From the NCBI GenBank assembly GCA_014529385.2, contig CM043967.1:6773001-6837000 (forward strand): a stretch of 64,000 nt of DNA, read 5' to 3'. This DNA comes from Adiantum capillus-veneris. Lineage: Eukaryota > Streptophyta > Polypodiopsida > Polypodiales > Pteridaceae. The notes beneath the pieces were generated by a model. The model searched no databases and had not been told where the DNA came from. It saw nothing but the letters and a program-made list of their open reading frames with translations. Made by a program: the position numbers and the translations under genes. The stretch's first letter is position 1. Every line of letters begins with the position of its first letter. Shown piece after piece: positions 1-10,817 of this stretch.

Positions 1-242
1 TTTGCTCAAGAAAGTCTATCTTTTGAAAGATAGTAGCCTTGAGATGTAAATCCCAAAAATTTTCTACATACTTGTGGGGATAGACTCATGAGAGAGAAGC
101 TTCAAGCTGCACCACTTGGTAAGAACTTTGTCCTTTGCATCGCTTGCAAGGAATTGCTTCATGATGGAAACTCGTAGAGTTTTCCATGTCTTTGAGGCTT
201 CGCTGTTGCCATGAAGGCTAGCCCACCATTCACGAGCTGATT
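1..242 (-). pseudogene. Ty3/gypsy gag fragment (reverse strand)
   Basis: The reverse complement is closely similar to the gag core at 9265-9500 of this window. Both encode a WWASLHG stretch, then KTWKTL/KKWKTL, then IMKQF.ASD.K.KVLTKW, then LKLLSHES. This is the retrotransposon gag (capsid) domain of a Ty3/gypsy element. The copy is cut by the window edge, and the frame breaks after LLSHESIP, so it is a remnant. It belongs to the same family as the element at 8.5-10.8 kb but lies in the opposite orientation, so it is a separate insertion. Confidence 0.8.
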
Positions 243-694
243 TTTGGAAGTGAAATTAGTCCACAGGTCGGTGATGCCAAAAGCTACGGATTACCATGAA
301 ATGCTTATGTCAATGCGTAGAGCTCTTACCTGCAGACGCCACTACAATGTGACAACCGAGAAGGGAGTAGGAAGCACGAGAAGGAGAGAAGTGAGAGTCG
401 TTAGCACACATTGTGTTCTATTATTCAAAAACTTACAAAATACCTACAAAAATTGGCTTTTATACCTTAGCCAAGGTTTATCTGGTCAAAACTAATAATC
501 TGCGAGCTCTAACTAAAGATAGGTTGATACAATCTGGAAGCTTGTAGCCTCGACTCATCAATTACATAGTTATATGGAAAGTAGGAGTTACAACATTCCC
601 GATTCATCGAAATAATAAGTGTTTTTACAATAAAATCTCCAAAAAAATTTATCTGAGTTAGCTTGCTGTTAAAAGTTGAACTTTTCTTGTCCTA
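243..694. other. No recognisable gene
   Basis: Only short open frames are present, without codon structure or known motifs. It lies between the gag fragment and a decayed transposase-like gene and may be untranslated sequence of either. Confidence 0.4.
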
Positions 695-2374
695 CTAGAT
701 TTTCACATTGCCCCCATGGAGACCCATCTCTAACAAAACTAGTTCAAGCACCTCTACCGCAACCTTCTGTTCTTTTGAGTTCTTGATTTTCCAAGAGAAC
801 CCAATGTACAGATACACCAGCTTCCCCACAATTTTGCAGAGAGAATGCATTGTAAAAATGTGAACATTGACAAGTGGAATATCCATAACTGGGTGGAAAT
901 TAGGATCTTCATTGTGGCGAGTAGGAGCCTTTCTCCACCATTTTGGGTCCATCTTCTTTGCAGGCTCCATGCAATACAAGCATGGAGCCTTTACCATAGC
1001 ACCCATTCCACAATTATACATACACTTTAGTGTTTTAATGTCATCTGCAAGATTCCATTGGACGTGAAAGTCTCCCCTCCCATTGACAAAGAGCACCTTT
1101 CCTTGATTCATTTGTTTATCATTGATATCAAGGATAGGGGTTTGATGGAACACCCAATATAAAATGTCGTGGTCTTCTTTCTTTACCTTCAAGATTAAAT
1201 CCGCATGAGACGTGAAACTAAATCTAATATTAAATCTCAAGAGGGGTCACCAAAGTTGAAGAGAAGATGGAAATGGAATATCTAAAAAGCACCAAGCCAC
1301 CATATGTTTGTTTCTAATTGAACACTGAAGTATGAAGGATCATCAGTGGGGAATTTTAAAAGAGCCCTATTCATCAATGTTATTGTGACTTGTTCTAGCT
1401 TCTTGTCTTTGAGAATCTCACACTCATCTAACTTGAAAACAAAATGCAGAACGCCTCTTTAAATGCTACATTATAGAACTCAACCATTCTAGTTTGCAAC
1501 AAAGTGAGGTCCAAGAAGATATTTTTGTACTCATCATAGGTTACAGTTGTTCCTTGAGATCTATAAATACCATCAATATGAAATGGACATCTAATGAAAT
1601 CTATCTGTGCATGGTTGAGTTGAAGTCTCTCTTTCCAAACACTTGCTGCTATTGGTAGAAGTTTAGACTTTATTCCATTCTTCACAAAAATGGAGGAGAT
1701 AGACTGTTGAATAGCTCAGTACCCTCTCTTACTCACACCAAGGGAGTCAAGTGTGCCCTGTATTTCACTAGCAGACACTGCAGTCTTTGTAATAATATGG
1801 TCAACAACATCTCACTACGAAACCTTATACTTTTTTTCATGTACTATATCCTTTGAGAGACCACTTGTTATCAAAGGCTTTAATTGATTTCCTATATTGG
1901 CCTTTGGATCTATGTTTTCTTTGTGTGGATATATAGCATGTCTATCTAGAAAATATAACAGACATGAGAAAAAACAATGTATAGTTGAAATAACTACAAG
2001 GTTCACAATCTTGACCTCAATGCTTGGATTATTTTCTTGAGACCTCCAAAGCCAACCTTCCAGGTTTCAAGATTCTGCAGTCTCTTCTTTCGCACAGGAG
2101 CACCTAAGCTTGTATCTTTCCTTTGTAAGTTTCACACATTTTCTTGCAATACATGTATTTCTTGTGTGCACTACAAAAGGGTCTTTTGGTCCTCACAATG
2201 CAAAATAGAAAGTTGTATAATCTCAATTTCTTGATGAACCATGATTTTTTGAATTTGTGATTTTCCAGTTAAAGCTTTGCAGTAGCCAAGTAAACCATTT
2301 TGACCGTCACCTACAAAGGTCAATAAAGTAGTGGGATTTGCAAATGCAGGGGAGGCATTGAAAATAGGATTCAA
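695..2374 (-). pseudogene. Decayed transposase-like gene of unknown family
   Basis: Several - strand segments read on from each other with a few stops and shifts, so they look like one broken gene. From N- to C-terminus these are: a segment with FVGDGQNGLLGYCKAL (2374-2171); a charged, probably coiled-coil segment with LQRKDTSLGAPVRKKRLQNL (about 2150-2010, two stops); a segment with SKRGY.AIQQSISSIF and LLPIAASVWKERL (about 1760-1600); and a last part with GRGDFHVQWNLADDIKTLK followed by a CLYCM Cys pair and ending LHGGNVKI (1240-695). An acidic residue before LKxLK and a CxxC pair recall the second catalytic region of KDZ/Plavaka-type transposases, but I cannot assign a family. The layout and decay suggest a transposon gene, not a host gene. 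Confidence 0.45.
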
Positions 2375-3129
2375 AGGATAGAGTGAGCCATTTGTCCATA
2401 AATCTATGTGTTTTGCTCTCTCTACTCCAAGTCTTTATTTCTCCATGGGTGTTACTATTGTGTTTGTTTTACTTCACTTGGAGGCTCGTATTAACGATTC
2501 AAATCAACATGTAGATGATATCTATGACATTTAGTGAGAAGGTTTGAGGGGGTGGATGAAGAAGCCAAGAATACATAGTCAAGAAAATCAAGAAACAAAA
2601 GAGTAGTGCCATTACTCCCTAAACTCCCTACTGCATACATCGTATGGAAAATAAATTCCCTCCTATATGAGGAGGTGCATTCAATATAAATGAAAAGGGA
2701 CATTCCATCAATCATTACGGACGTTATGACTCTGTCAAAAGAATCCACTTTCAAGTATACTTTTTGAACGGTTGATGAGGACACCTTTTCTTTTGCCGCA
2801 CCAATTTTCTAGAGAGAGAAGGCAAAAATTGTATTTTCTTAGAAGACCCTCCAAACGATCTCCCAAATTCCCTAATGACTAGCATTGTCCCAGATAGCAT
2901 TTTTTGTGCATGCGAACATGCTTGTACCCTCAAGTTAATGAAGGTATTTTTTAATATGTACGAGTTTTCCAAAAAGATTTGTGCAAAAAGTAGGACCAAA
3001 AAGATCAAAAGGATGTTGGCACTGATGTATATATTTCCCATAGCTGAGATGGATGTGGAAGTAGTCCTTTTGTATAGAGAAAGATAGAACAATAAAGACA
3101 ACAATACCAAGACAAAATCACTAATTTAA
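2375..3129. other. Unassigned stretch
   Basis: Open frames on the - strand at 2491-2784 and 2751-3110 are hydrophobic and low in complexity, with no motif I recognise. They could be an upstream part of the decayed gene at 695-2374 or chance ORFs. Confidence 0.3.
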
Positions 3130-3304
3130 ATCTAGGGAAAAGAAATATAAGACTGTGGAAAGACAGAGTTGCGAATAACCACCCAACCGTCCTATATATA
3201 GTCCCCTGTCCCTTCGGCTCTTAGCTATATAGAGACCCCTAAACTGCAATGTGTCTGGCACTTTGCTAGGGTCATGCCCTCCTAATCGTACCCTTGGCAT
3301 GACA
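3130..3304 (-). repeat. Ty3/gypsy LTR start (reverse strand)
   Basis: Read on the - strand, an LTR-like sequence starts with TGTCATGCC at 3304, directly after a purine tract. It contains TATA-like stretches (CTATATATAG at about 3190-3200 and CTATATAG at about 3224-3231), as expected for U3. The far end of the LTR is not clear. The typical gypsy arrangement of a GGGGGAGTAATG tract followed by TGTCATGCC supports a 3' LTR junction. Confidence 0.5.
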
Positions 3305-3320
3305 TTACTCCCCCTTGGAG
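3305..3320 (-). other. Polypurine tract of the reverse-strand gypsy
   Basis: The reverse complement reads CTCCAAGGGGGAGTAA and immediately precedes the putative LTR start at 3304. It would prime plus-strand DNA synthesis. Confidence 0.5.
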
Positions 3321-4088
3321 AAGAATTTTTTTTCCTTGAAAACAAAAGTAATGATATGTTCATAAGAACACTAATGTTTTCTACAATGGCATCCTTCATG
3401 GATCCAACTGTTTGTTTAGCTAGAATACGTTTCAATAGGAGGTTCAAGGAAATCAAGCAGAATATCTTGATTTTCTATATTGTTGACCCTTTGCAACCGT
3501 CATGTGTAACCTTTTTGACTTTCCATGAAAATAAATGGCTGACATAACTCGTCAACAAAGTATAAGTCCTTGACTTGTTATCAATCTTCATCTGTAAAGA
3601 ACCCCACCATAATTGGTGTTCAAGGTCAAAAAATTGACTTAAACATGAGAAGACAAAACTTAGTTATAAACATGCCTTATGGTAAGAAAACTCCAAGTAG
3701 AGATATAATCTTTCTAATTGGGTTGCTTTATGCTAATGTACTCACTGATCATAACCTTTAGCACAAGATCATACTTGTAAACTGATTATCCACTCTAATA
3801 GTTGGCAGTACTGAGGTGTGTTTACCAACCATTTGCAGACACTCCTAAGGAATGATTGGTAAACAAGAATCACAATTCTTTTCATTATTTCTTCTTATTA
3901 TTGCTAATAAGAAGTAATTTTAGGGACAACCATCTTGGTCACCTATAGTGAGCTGATCTACAAGCACTCAAACCAAGCTATGAAAACCAAGATCTACAAT
4001 TAAGCTCATAAAGATATTGCACATATAGAGTGTGAAATTCTTTAGAAGCTACTAATATCATGAATGTGCATGCCACTCCAAATTAGCC
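3321..4088. other. Probable internal 3' end of a gypsy element, then unassigned sequence
   Basis: Up to about 3500, the - strand carries a charged reading frame that runs into the purine tract, as the end of a gypsy polyprotein would. The rest holds no recognisable gene. Confidence 0.3.
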
Positions 4089-4122
4089 TTTGCTAAACAC
4101 TAGGGCCCTGGTGTTTAGCAAA
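4089..4122. repeat. 34-base near-perfect palindrome
   Basis: TTTGCTAAACAC and GTGTTTAGCAAA form 12-base arms around an AGGGCCCT core; only one mismatched pair is present. It would fold as a strong hairpin or cruciform. Confidence 0.8.
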
Positions 4123-4163
4123 TTCAAACCTACACATTCATGACAAGATTCAAACTTGCATAT

Positions 4164-4191
4164 CCATAAGCATAATTGCCAATGCTTATGG
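4164..4191. repeat. Short inverted repeat
   Basis: CCATAAGCAT and ATGCTTATGG form 10-base perfect arms separated by 8 bases. Confidence 0.7.
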
Positions 4192-4303
4192 CTAATGTTA
4201 TGCTCACAACTCAGGAAAAAGAACTAGATATTGTCCACATGAAAACTGTGCCAACATATTTGTAACATAAGAGAATGTGAAATTCAATCACATCTAGGTA
4301 CCG

Positions 4304-4319
4304 AATGAACTAGTTCATT
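4304..4319. repeat. 16-base perfect palindrome
   Basis: AATGAACTAGTTCATT equals its own reverse complement. It is the third strong palindrome within about 230 bases. Confidence 0.7.
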
Positions 4320-4800
4320 AAATAGAACATAAAGCTGCCATGTATATAAATAACCATATGTTGAAGTTGTTTAACAATGTTGGTAAACTGATAATCCCCT
4401 GGCTTCAATGACAATTTTCACTCTTCATAATGTGAGCACATGCCATATGTGCCTTGCACGATGTATAGTAGCATGGATACATCATAGTTGCTCATTGTAA
4501 ATCATAACTATGACCTTATATCCTCTTATTTCCAAACTTGCATGACATTATCCTTGTTCTAAATCAATGAATAGTATTGTGGCACAGAAAGGCAGCCTTG
4601 TTTTGTTAGTGAGTGTGTCAAAGCACTTGCTTTGCATAGCAAAGAAATATTATTCAAATCAAAATTGAAAAACATATAAAATGGTCTAAGCTTGTCTCCC
4701 CTAGCAATTGCCTTTGTTGGAATGTGGCTCGTAGCCATGTATGCTGAGAAAGTTAGAGCTGTCCACAGATGTACCTTGCATGCCATCATGGATTGGTTCA
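4320..4800. other. No recognisable gene
   Basis: AT-rich sequence with short, unconvincing open frames. It lies immediately left of the LTR element at 4801-6298. Confidence 0.4.
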
Positions 4801-5029
4801 TGTGAGTTCGCAAATGTGGTGCATGTGTGGAGAGTGAGAAGGGAAGAGAGAGAGATTACACAGGATGTGGGTGGAGCTCCCAAATCTCCTTGTATGAGCA
4901 CAATGTGAGAATGAGTGAGAGCTCCTTATTCTTTGTATGTATAAAGAATAAGGAGATAAATGTGGGTGGCCAAACACTAATCAATAGACATGAGCAAAGC
5001 ACGGTGAGGCACACCACATTTATCTAACA
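4801..5029 (-). repeat. 3' LTR of the small LTR element
   Basis: Matches 6073-6298 along its whole length. It contains a 13-base inverted repeat (4922-4934 with 4943-4955). Confidence 0.8.
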
Positions 5030-5213
5030 TTCTCCCACTAAAGGCTATGTGCCAATAAGTGGCGAGAAGACTAGTCTACAACTAGTATATACAAGAGGTG
5101 AGAGAAGACGGATCTCAACCTATGCCCACTGGCTCACTCTGTAACTGCTCTGGTATAGATGCAACATGCATACCACTAGGGCTAGAGCTATGATGACACT
5201 CCTAATGCAAGTA

Positions 5214-5525
5214 TCAAGTGACAACCTGAATGGTTCCACAATGCATAATGCTAGTGTCAGTCATCGCATGACTGACAACTCCCACTGCAAATGCACGAAC
5301 CGCATAAGCAAGATCAGATCTCAAGACCAAAAGGTCAGACATGAGAGACCCAAAATCCAACAAAACATGCAATATGTTTGCCAACCTATCCCTGTCAGCA
5401 ACCTCAGTGCCATATGCATCCTCATCAGGAACCACTTGACTATGCATCACCATGTCCGCATTGTCTGGCAAAGGCATATCTACTGCTACTGAGAATGATT
5501 GCAAACACTTGAAAATATAGTACAC
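5214..5525 (-). other. Internal ORF of the small LTR element
   Basis: A 103-codon reading frame in the sense direction of the element. It shows no zinc knuckle, protease or RT motif. It may be a captured or chance ORF. Confidence 0.25.
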
Positions 5526-6058
5526 AAATACCTCCTCTACCTGTGACTACCAAAAAAGAGGCTCAAGGCATACATTGCCGAGCTCAAATTGCAATCACAT
5601 TAGTCTCCATGAACATCAAACCACATAAGGCATACATCGTATCCTCAACTTTTCGAAGACCCTGCAGCCGGCGGTAAGTCCATATCTCCCAAAACGATCA
5701 GAATTTGCAGAAACTTCCTTCTGCAAAGTTGTAGACCATGCAAAAGCGGTTGGAAATTGTGGGAATGGACCTAATTTTTTTTGTTTTTATAGGTCAAAAC
5801 AGATCTATAAAAATCTGCAGCTGTGTACCCTAGACGTCCAGGCAATCTGAGTGATGTATCTCAAAATTGGTAAAGATTTTGAGAAAACTTTCTTCTACAA
5901 AGTTGAAAAGGACAAAAAACCCATTTTGGAACTACAAGAATTGGCTTGAATGAAGATGTTTTGATAGGCCAAAGGAAATCTTTTAAAAACGTGCTGCAGT
6001 TTTTGCTGCTTCTCCACCTGCTTCCCCGCTGAGATCTAATGGTGCTCCCAATCCCTGA

Positions 6059-6070
6059 GCTCTCATACCA
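6059..6070 (-). other. Primer binding site (Met-tRNA) of the small LTR element
   Basis: The reverse complement is TGGTATGAGAGC, against the standard TGGTATCAGAGC. It lies two bases from the LTR end. Confidence 0.75.
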
Positions 6071-6072
6071 AT

Positions 6073-6298
6073 TGTGAGTGCGCGAATGTGGTGCGTGTGG
6101 GGAGAGTGAGAAGGGAGAGAGAGACTACAAAAGATGTGGGTGGAGCTCCTAAATCTCACTGTATGAGAACAATGTGAGAATGAGTGAGAGCTCCTTATTC
6201 TTTGTATGTATAAAGAATAAGGAGATAAATGTGGGCAATTGGACACTGACCGATAGACATGGGAAAATCACGTTGAGGCACACCGCCTTTACCTAACA
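6073..6298 (-). repeat. 5' LTR of the small LTR element
   Basis: Pairs with 4801-5029. It carries the same inverted repeat (6191-6203 with 6212-6224). Confidence 0.8.
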
Positions 6299-6303
6299 GA
6301 TTC

Positions 6304-6773
6304 ATACCAACCTCCAAGAACATCATATTGACATGTTGCCAAGTTTCCACAATTTCTTATGCTACTAGCATATTCCGAACTTTGGAAGCTTCTAGGATAT
6401 AGTTAATTCCTTTTAAAAATTCTATGTTATGCTTGTGATGCATGAAGCTTTCCATCTTCATTGAATTACCTAAGTCACAAGGAACACTAATATTGTATTG
6501 TACCAAGTCTCTTTTGATGGGAGAATCTATAATACAAATGCCTATTGGAGGGGGAACCGTCTCCACATAAATTTGGTCCTAAACTATTGTCAAGTTTTCT
6601 AAACTCTCTCTCTTGCAAAAGTATTGTTCATGCCAAGTTAATTAAGTACTATGATTATGTGGCTACCATCAAGTAAGTTCACCCTCTATGTTCTCAAAGT
6701 AATCTCACAAAAATGCTCTCTTTAATTCTCCTATTTTCGCTATTCTCAAAGTTCATAGGCCATTTCCATTACA
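6304..6773 (+). repeat. 5' LTR (3' portion) of the broken gypsy
   Basis: From about 6400 to 6773 this matches 28145-28525 closely, including TGATGCATGAAGCTTTCCAT and the end CATTTCCATTACA. A Met-tRNA primer site follows two bases later, which marks this as the 5' LTR end. Confidence 0.75.
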
Positions 6774-6774
6774 T

Positions 6775-6786
6775 TGGTATCAGAGC
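6775..6786 (+). other. Primer binding site (Met-tRNA)
   Basis: TGGTATCAGAGC is the perfect complement of the initiator Met-tRNA 3' end and directly follows the LTR end. Confidence 0.85.
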
Positions 6787-6827
6787 ATTTGGTTTCTCTT
6801 TTCTTGCTTAAGAAGAGAGGTCCTTAA

Positions 6828-8165
6828 CACTAGGTTGGTAACCTAACAGGACATAAAAGTTTCCTTTCAGGGTTTTGAAAAAAACCTCCAAAACCATAGT
6901 AGATCCACTCATTTTGTAAAATCCTTGCAGGAGGTTATAGTTCAAGGCCTACTGCACATGGAAAAAATAAGAAACTTGTAAATTTTCTCATCTTTTGGTC
7001 ACACCAAGCCTCCAAAGTTGATGGACCAGTACATTTTCATTAAAACAGTCATTTCTTACGTTTTGTTACATAAAAATAAGATTAGGGATTTTTGTAGGAC
7101 TTGAGATAAATTCCCTAGTTAACTTCAATGGGTTGGTGATCAGAACATATGATTGCTTCTCACTCACTATTTTTTGATTTGCCAATAGAAATAGGTACAA
7201 AAAAGTTAAATTTTTACCATTCTGCAAACCTATCATCAAAGTTTCTATAGCCACGCTCAATACAAATAATATATGCATGTTTTCTTAGTTCCCTATTGTC
7301 CTTTAGGTTCATAAGGATCCCTGGAGCATGTCAAAAGAATAATACATCTCTTACCAAGGGAATCTTGGGGACAAACATGAAGTGCTAAATACAGCAAACA
7401 TGAAAAAATAGGGTTCAACATTATGAGTTATAGAATCCCATAGAAACTATTCAATATCTAGCCAAATTTGATCCTTATGACTAGATATGGTTACTACCTA
7501 CAAAATGCATGTAGTTGTCACAAGAAACTAACAATATTGAAAAAGCTATACTTGATATACTAGAAGGTTTTGTTTTCTTCTATAATTGAAAAAATCAACC
7601 ATCGTTGTCTACTATGCAAAATAGGGTATTAGGTGCCCCAAAACTCAAGGAATATTAGCTTTATGTTACAATATGCGACATAGAAAATCAAAACTGCATT
7701 TGGATATCATGAAAGCCACCAAAAAAATCATAGAAGAGCTAAAATTGGCTAAAAAACAGGATTTGACAATTTTTGTAATTTGGTCATAACTTACAACTTT
7801 AACATTTATTTCTCCCTAGAAGCATCAAGACATGTTGAGGACTACTAAAGATAGTTCTCTAGCATTATAGACCTCACAAACATGAATTCTATAGTGGTGT
7901 AGTTGCGAAAAGTTGAAAAAAGCCAAAAACAGGACCCGTTTTTTCACACAGTTTAGGTTGTGAAATGTTGTGCAAGGACAAGGTTAAAGATGGAATTGAT
8001 ATTCCAAAAAAATGTCGAGTTTTTTTCAGCTCATGAGACAACTTTCTAGGCAAACAGAACCTCAAAATCCATTTTGAAACTCTTGACATAATTCAAGGAA
8101 AATGGTCACTTAACAGGACATAAAAGTGTCCCAAGACATAAAAGTGTCCCATTACCAACCTAGTG
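6828..8165. mobile_element. Inverted-repeat DNA element flanked by TTAA
   Basis: The ends are perfect 14-base inverted repeats (CACTAGGTTGGTAA and TTACCAACCTAGTG), and TTAA lies immediately outside both. Copies of GGACATAAAAGT(G/T)TCC lie just inside: one at the left end and two at the right, all in the same orientation. The 1.34-kb interior has no transposase. CACTA ends suggest CACTA/CMC, but a 4-base TTAA duplication is the mark of piggyBac; CACTA elements duplicate 3 bases. It sits in the leader of the gypsy element. Confidence 0.65.
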
Positions 8166-8484
8166 TTAAGTAGCCTATTAATGGTTAATTTTGTTAATTA
8201 TATTAGGGGAAGTGGGACTAGGATCTATTATCGATTTTATTGAGCCCACTATGTGGGATATTGTGCACACCTCTAAAGATTTGGTCTTAATAATGGGGTC
8301 TTTTTAGACTTTCCTACCACTTTACCATTATTGAGCCATAAGAAGTCTAAAATGAGCTATCTCTTGGCAAATCTACAATATTAGACCCACTCCACTACTC
8401 TCTATAATTAACCAATTCGGGCCATGGGTGTAGATGCTTAAGTGCTAATTTTCAAAGGCTAAGAGGATTAGCGACTAAGGTTTG
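8166..8484 (+). other. Gypsy leader between the DNA element and gag
   Basis: No coding sequence; it continues the leader that starts after the primer site at 6786. Confidence 0.5.
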
Positions 8485-9955
8485 GAATTGCTAAACAATA
8501 CACTAAGTAAACACATATATTTTGTTAGCATGGCTGCCAATAACCAAGAGAGCAGAATGAAAATTGATAACTTTGATTTTTCACATGAAGTTCTACTAAT
8601 GATGCCCCCATATTTGTCAATTATCTTGCTACTAGGTTGCAGCAAGCTATGGGTAACTCTGCTTTGCAAGCCGAAGTTACTCAACAACTTTGTGCTTATG
8701 AGGTTTCCCTTCCTCTCCAAGAGGAGAGAGAGTGTAGGAGGTCTCTTGAAAAGACCCCCCAAAAGCAGACTCTCTCCCATCCAAGAGGAGGAATCCGAAG
8801 AACGAGAAAGTAATGAATCCCTAAGTTTCTCTGAAGATGTGGCTCCACAAAGACGGCAGTATAGACAGTCACCAACTCCTCCCAAGAGGAAACAATTAAC
8901 TCACAGTCCTTCTCCTCGTCACTCCAAAAGGAAAGAGAGGAGACAAATAAAGAAAAGGGCAAGAAATGGTCACCCTCTTCTCCTTCTTCTTCACCTTCCT
9001 CCTCTTCTGACGAAAGCTATGGCTATTCTCCTAGAGAATACAAGAGGGGAGTACATCAAAAATCTTACCTTCCATGGAAAAGGTCACAAAAGCTCAAGAA
9101 GTTCAAAGAGGGAGGAAAGAGTGTCTCTTTTCTCACCTATGATGGCATTTTTGGTTCTTCCGACAAAGTATTGGCCTTCATGCAAAAATTTGATGCGGCC
9201 TTTGGAGACGAGGGCTTCACGGAGTCCTCCAAGCTACACCATGTAGCTATGCACTTCCAAAAATTGGCTTGTCAATGGTGGGCTAGCCTTCATGGAAACA
9301 ACAAATCCCCAAAGAAATGGAAAACTCTATGAGTTTACATCATGAAGCAATTCTTTGCAAGCGATGTAAAGGAAAAAGTGCTTACCAAATGGTGCAACTT
9401 GAAGCTTCTCTCTCATGAATCTATCCACAGATATGTAGACAAGTTTTGGGATTTACATCTCAAGTCTACTATCTTTCAAAAGATAGACTTTGCTAAGCAA
9501 AAACAACAATTCTATGTGGATTACCTAAAGAGATGGCGAGTACGTCAACTCTCAATGGCATGGTTCTATCACCAAAGTAATCCACCACACCACGGTTGCT
9601 TCGCGCATCAATTTCCAACAAGGGGCTAGATGGAATGTCAAAGCCCACAGACAAATACAAAAGTGATGCAAAGGGAAAACCCAATGTCCAGAATTCTTCC
9701 CAAGGCAATTCCAACAACAATAACAACAACAATCGGTCCAAGGATAAGGGAGTTTACAAAGGTAAAAACAAACTCTCTCCTAAAGAGCTAGAAGATATTT
9801 GCAAGGACCATAAATGTTTTAAGTGTGGGGAGCAAGGACATGGCTATTGTTCTTGCCGCAAGAGAAATGCCCGCAATGAGACTCCTAGAGCTTCCACCAT
9901 CAAATCTCCAAAAGTGGATGCTCATTGCAAAGGATTACCTCTCTCCTATACTTGA
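8485..9955 (+). pseudogene. Ty3/gypsy gag
   Basis: The capsid domain reads through two or three frames: an N-terminal basic Ser/Arg/Pro-rich part, then FLTYDGIFGSSDKVLAFMQK, CQWWASLHG and KQFFASDVKEKVLTKW (about 9130-9400). It ends in a CCHC zinc knuckle (CFKCGEQGHGYCSC, about 9818-9859) preceded by an Asn-rich run. Frame changes near 8750, 9330 and 9600 and a stop after KKWKTL show decay. The zinc knuckle binds element RNA during packaging. The same gag family occurs at 1-242. Confidence 0.85.
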
Positions 9956-9959
9956 GGAA

Positions 9960-10480
9960 AGTTAAGGGAACATGATGCCTTCATCTTTTTTGACCCTGGA
10001 TCTACTCACAACTTCATATCAACAGGGTTGGCCACCAAGCTGGGCATTCAAGCTTTTGAGATGGGAGATAATGTAACTGCCAATACCGTCTTCAAGGGAT
10101 AGAAAACCTCCATTACTCCCTTGATTGGGAAGTTGAGGCTTCATGTCCAAAGCTATGTTGACAAAGAAGACTTCTTTATGTCTGGTCTCCAACATGAGGA
10201 TGCTATCCTAGGGGCACCATGGTTAAACCACATGGTTGCCAATAGAAAGTTCCTTGAAAGGAGAGTCTACTTCACCTACAAGGGAAAGAACATGTATATA
10301 GATGCTAGTGAGTCTGTTCGTACAATACCACTTGTAAATCCCCCTACTTTTGATAGATCAATGAAGAGCTTAGTTTTTGCGTACATGATTTTTGTCAAAG
10401 AGTCCCTAAAAAGTCCTAAAGTTTCATCAAATGTAAATGGTAGGAATCAAGAAGAGTTAAACTTGTCTATTTTGTAAAAG
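9960..10480 (+). pseudogene. Ty3/gypsy aspartic protease region
   Basis: FFDPGSTHNFIS at about 9990-10025 matches the gypsy protease active site (usually D-S/T-G-S/A-T-H-NFI), with Pro replacing Ser/Thr after the catalytic Asp. Downstream, ILGAPWL (about 10207-10227) is the conserved second protease region. A stop at about 10100 interrupts the frame. Cleavage of the polyprotein would be its role if intact. Confidence 0.8.
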
Positions 10481-10804
10481 GATTCCAAGATGTTCTCTTT
10501 GATGATATCCCTATGGACTTATTTCCAAAACAAGAAGATGATGACCATCAAATTGAGCTCCTACTAGGAAGCTCACCACCTAGCAAGCCTCCTTATCGAG
10601 TTTCCCAAGCTCAACAAGAAGAGATCATGAGGCAAGTATAAGAATTGCTAGACAAAGGGATGGTGAGGCCTATATCCTCTCCCATTTGTTCTCTAGTCCT
10701 TTTAGTGCAAAAGAAAGATGGTACATATCGTATGTGTGTGGACTATCGAGCACTAAACCATATCACTATCAAAAACAAATTTCTCGTGCCTCAGGTAGAA
10801 GAAA
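10481..10804 (+). pseudogene. Ty3/gypsy reverse transcriptase, N-terminal fragment
   Basis: The linker before RT (PPSKPPYRVSQAQQEEI) and the first RT blocks (LLDKGMVRPISSP, LLVQKKDGTYRMCVDYRALN) are clear. The frame ends at NKFLVPQVEE, where the finger domain should continue into the palm. The sequence then changes to the copia primer site at 10806. The YxDD block, RNase H and most of integrase are absent. One stop lies inside (about 10639). Confidence 0.85.
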
Positions 10805-10805
10805 C

Positions 10806-10817
10806 TGGTATCAAAGC
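10806..10817 (+). other. Primer binding site of the copia element
   Basis: TGGTATCAAAGC matches the Met-tRNA site TGGTATCAGAGC at 11 of 12 bases. Confidence 0.75.

Larger units (their letters stand above)
4801..6298 (-). mobile_element. Small non-autonomous LTR retrotransposon (TRIM/SMART-like)
   Basis: Two direct repeats (4801-5029 and 6073-6298, about 229 and 226 bases) bound an internal region of about 1.04 kb with no gag or pol. Read on the - strand, each LTR starts TGTTAG and ends CACA. Next to the 6073 LTR is TGGTATGAGAGC, one mismatch from the Met-tRNA primer site. Next to the other LTR is the purine tract TAGTGGGAGAA. The flanks are GGTTCA and GATTCA, a candidate target duplication matching 5 of 6 bases. 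The internal region has a 103-codon - strand ORF (5525-5214) with no known motif. The element must be mobilised in trans by an autonomous copia- or gypsy-type relative. Confidence 0.8.
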
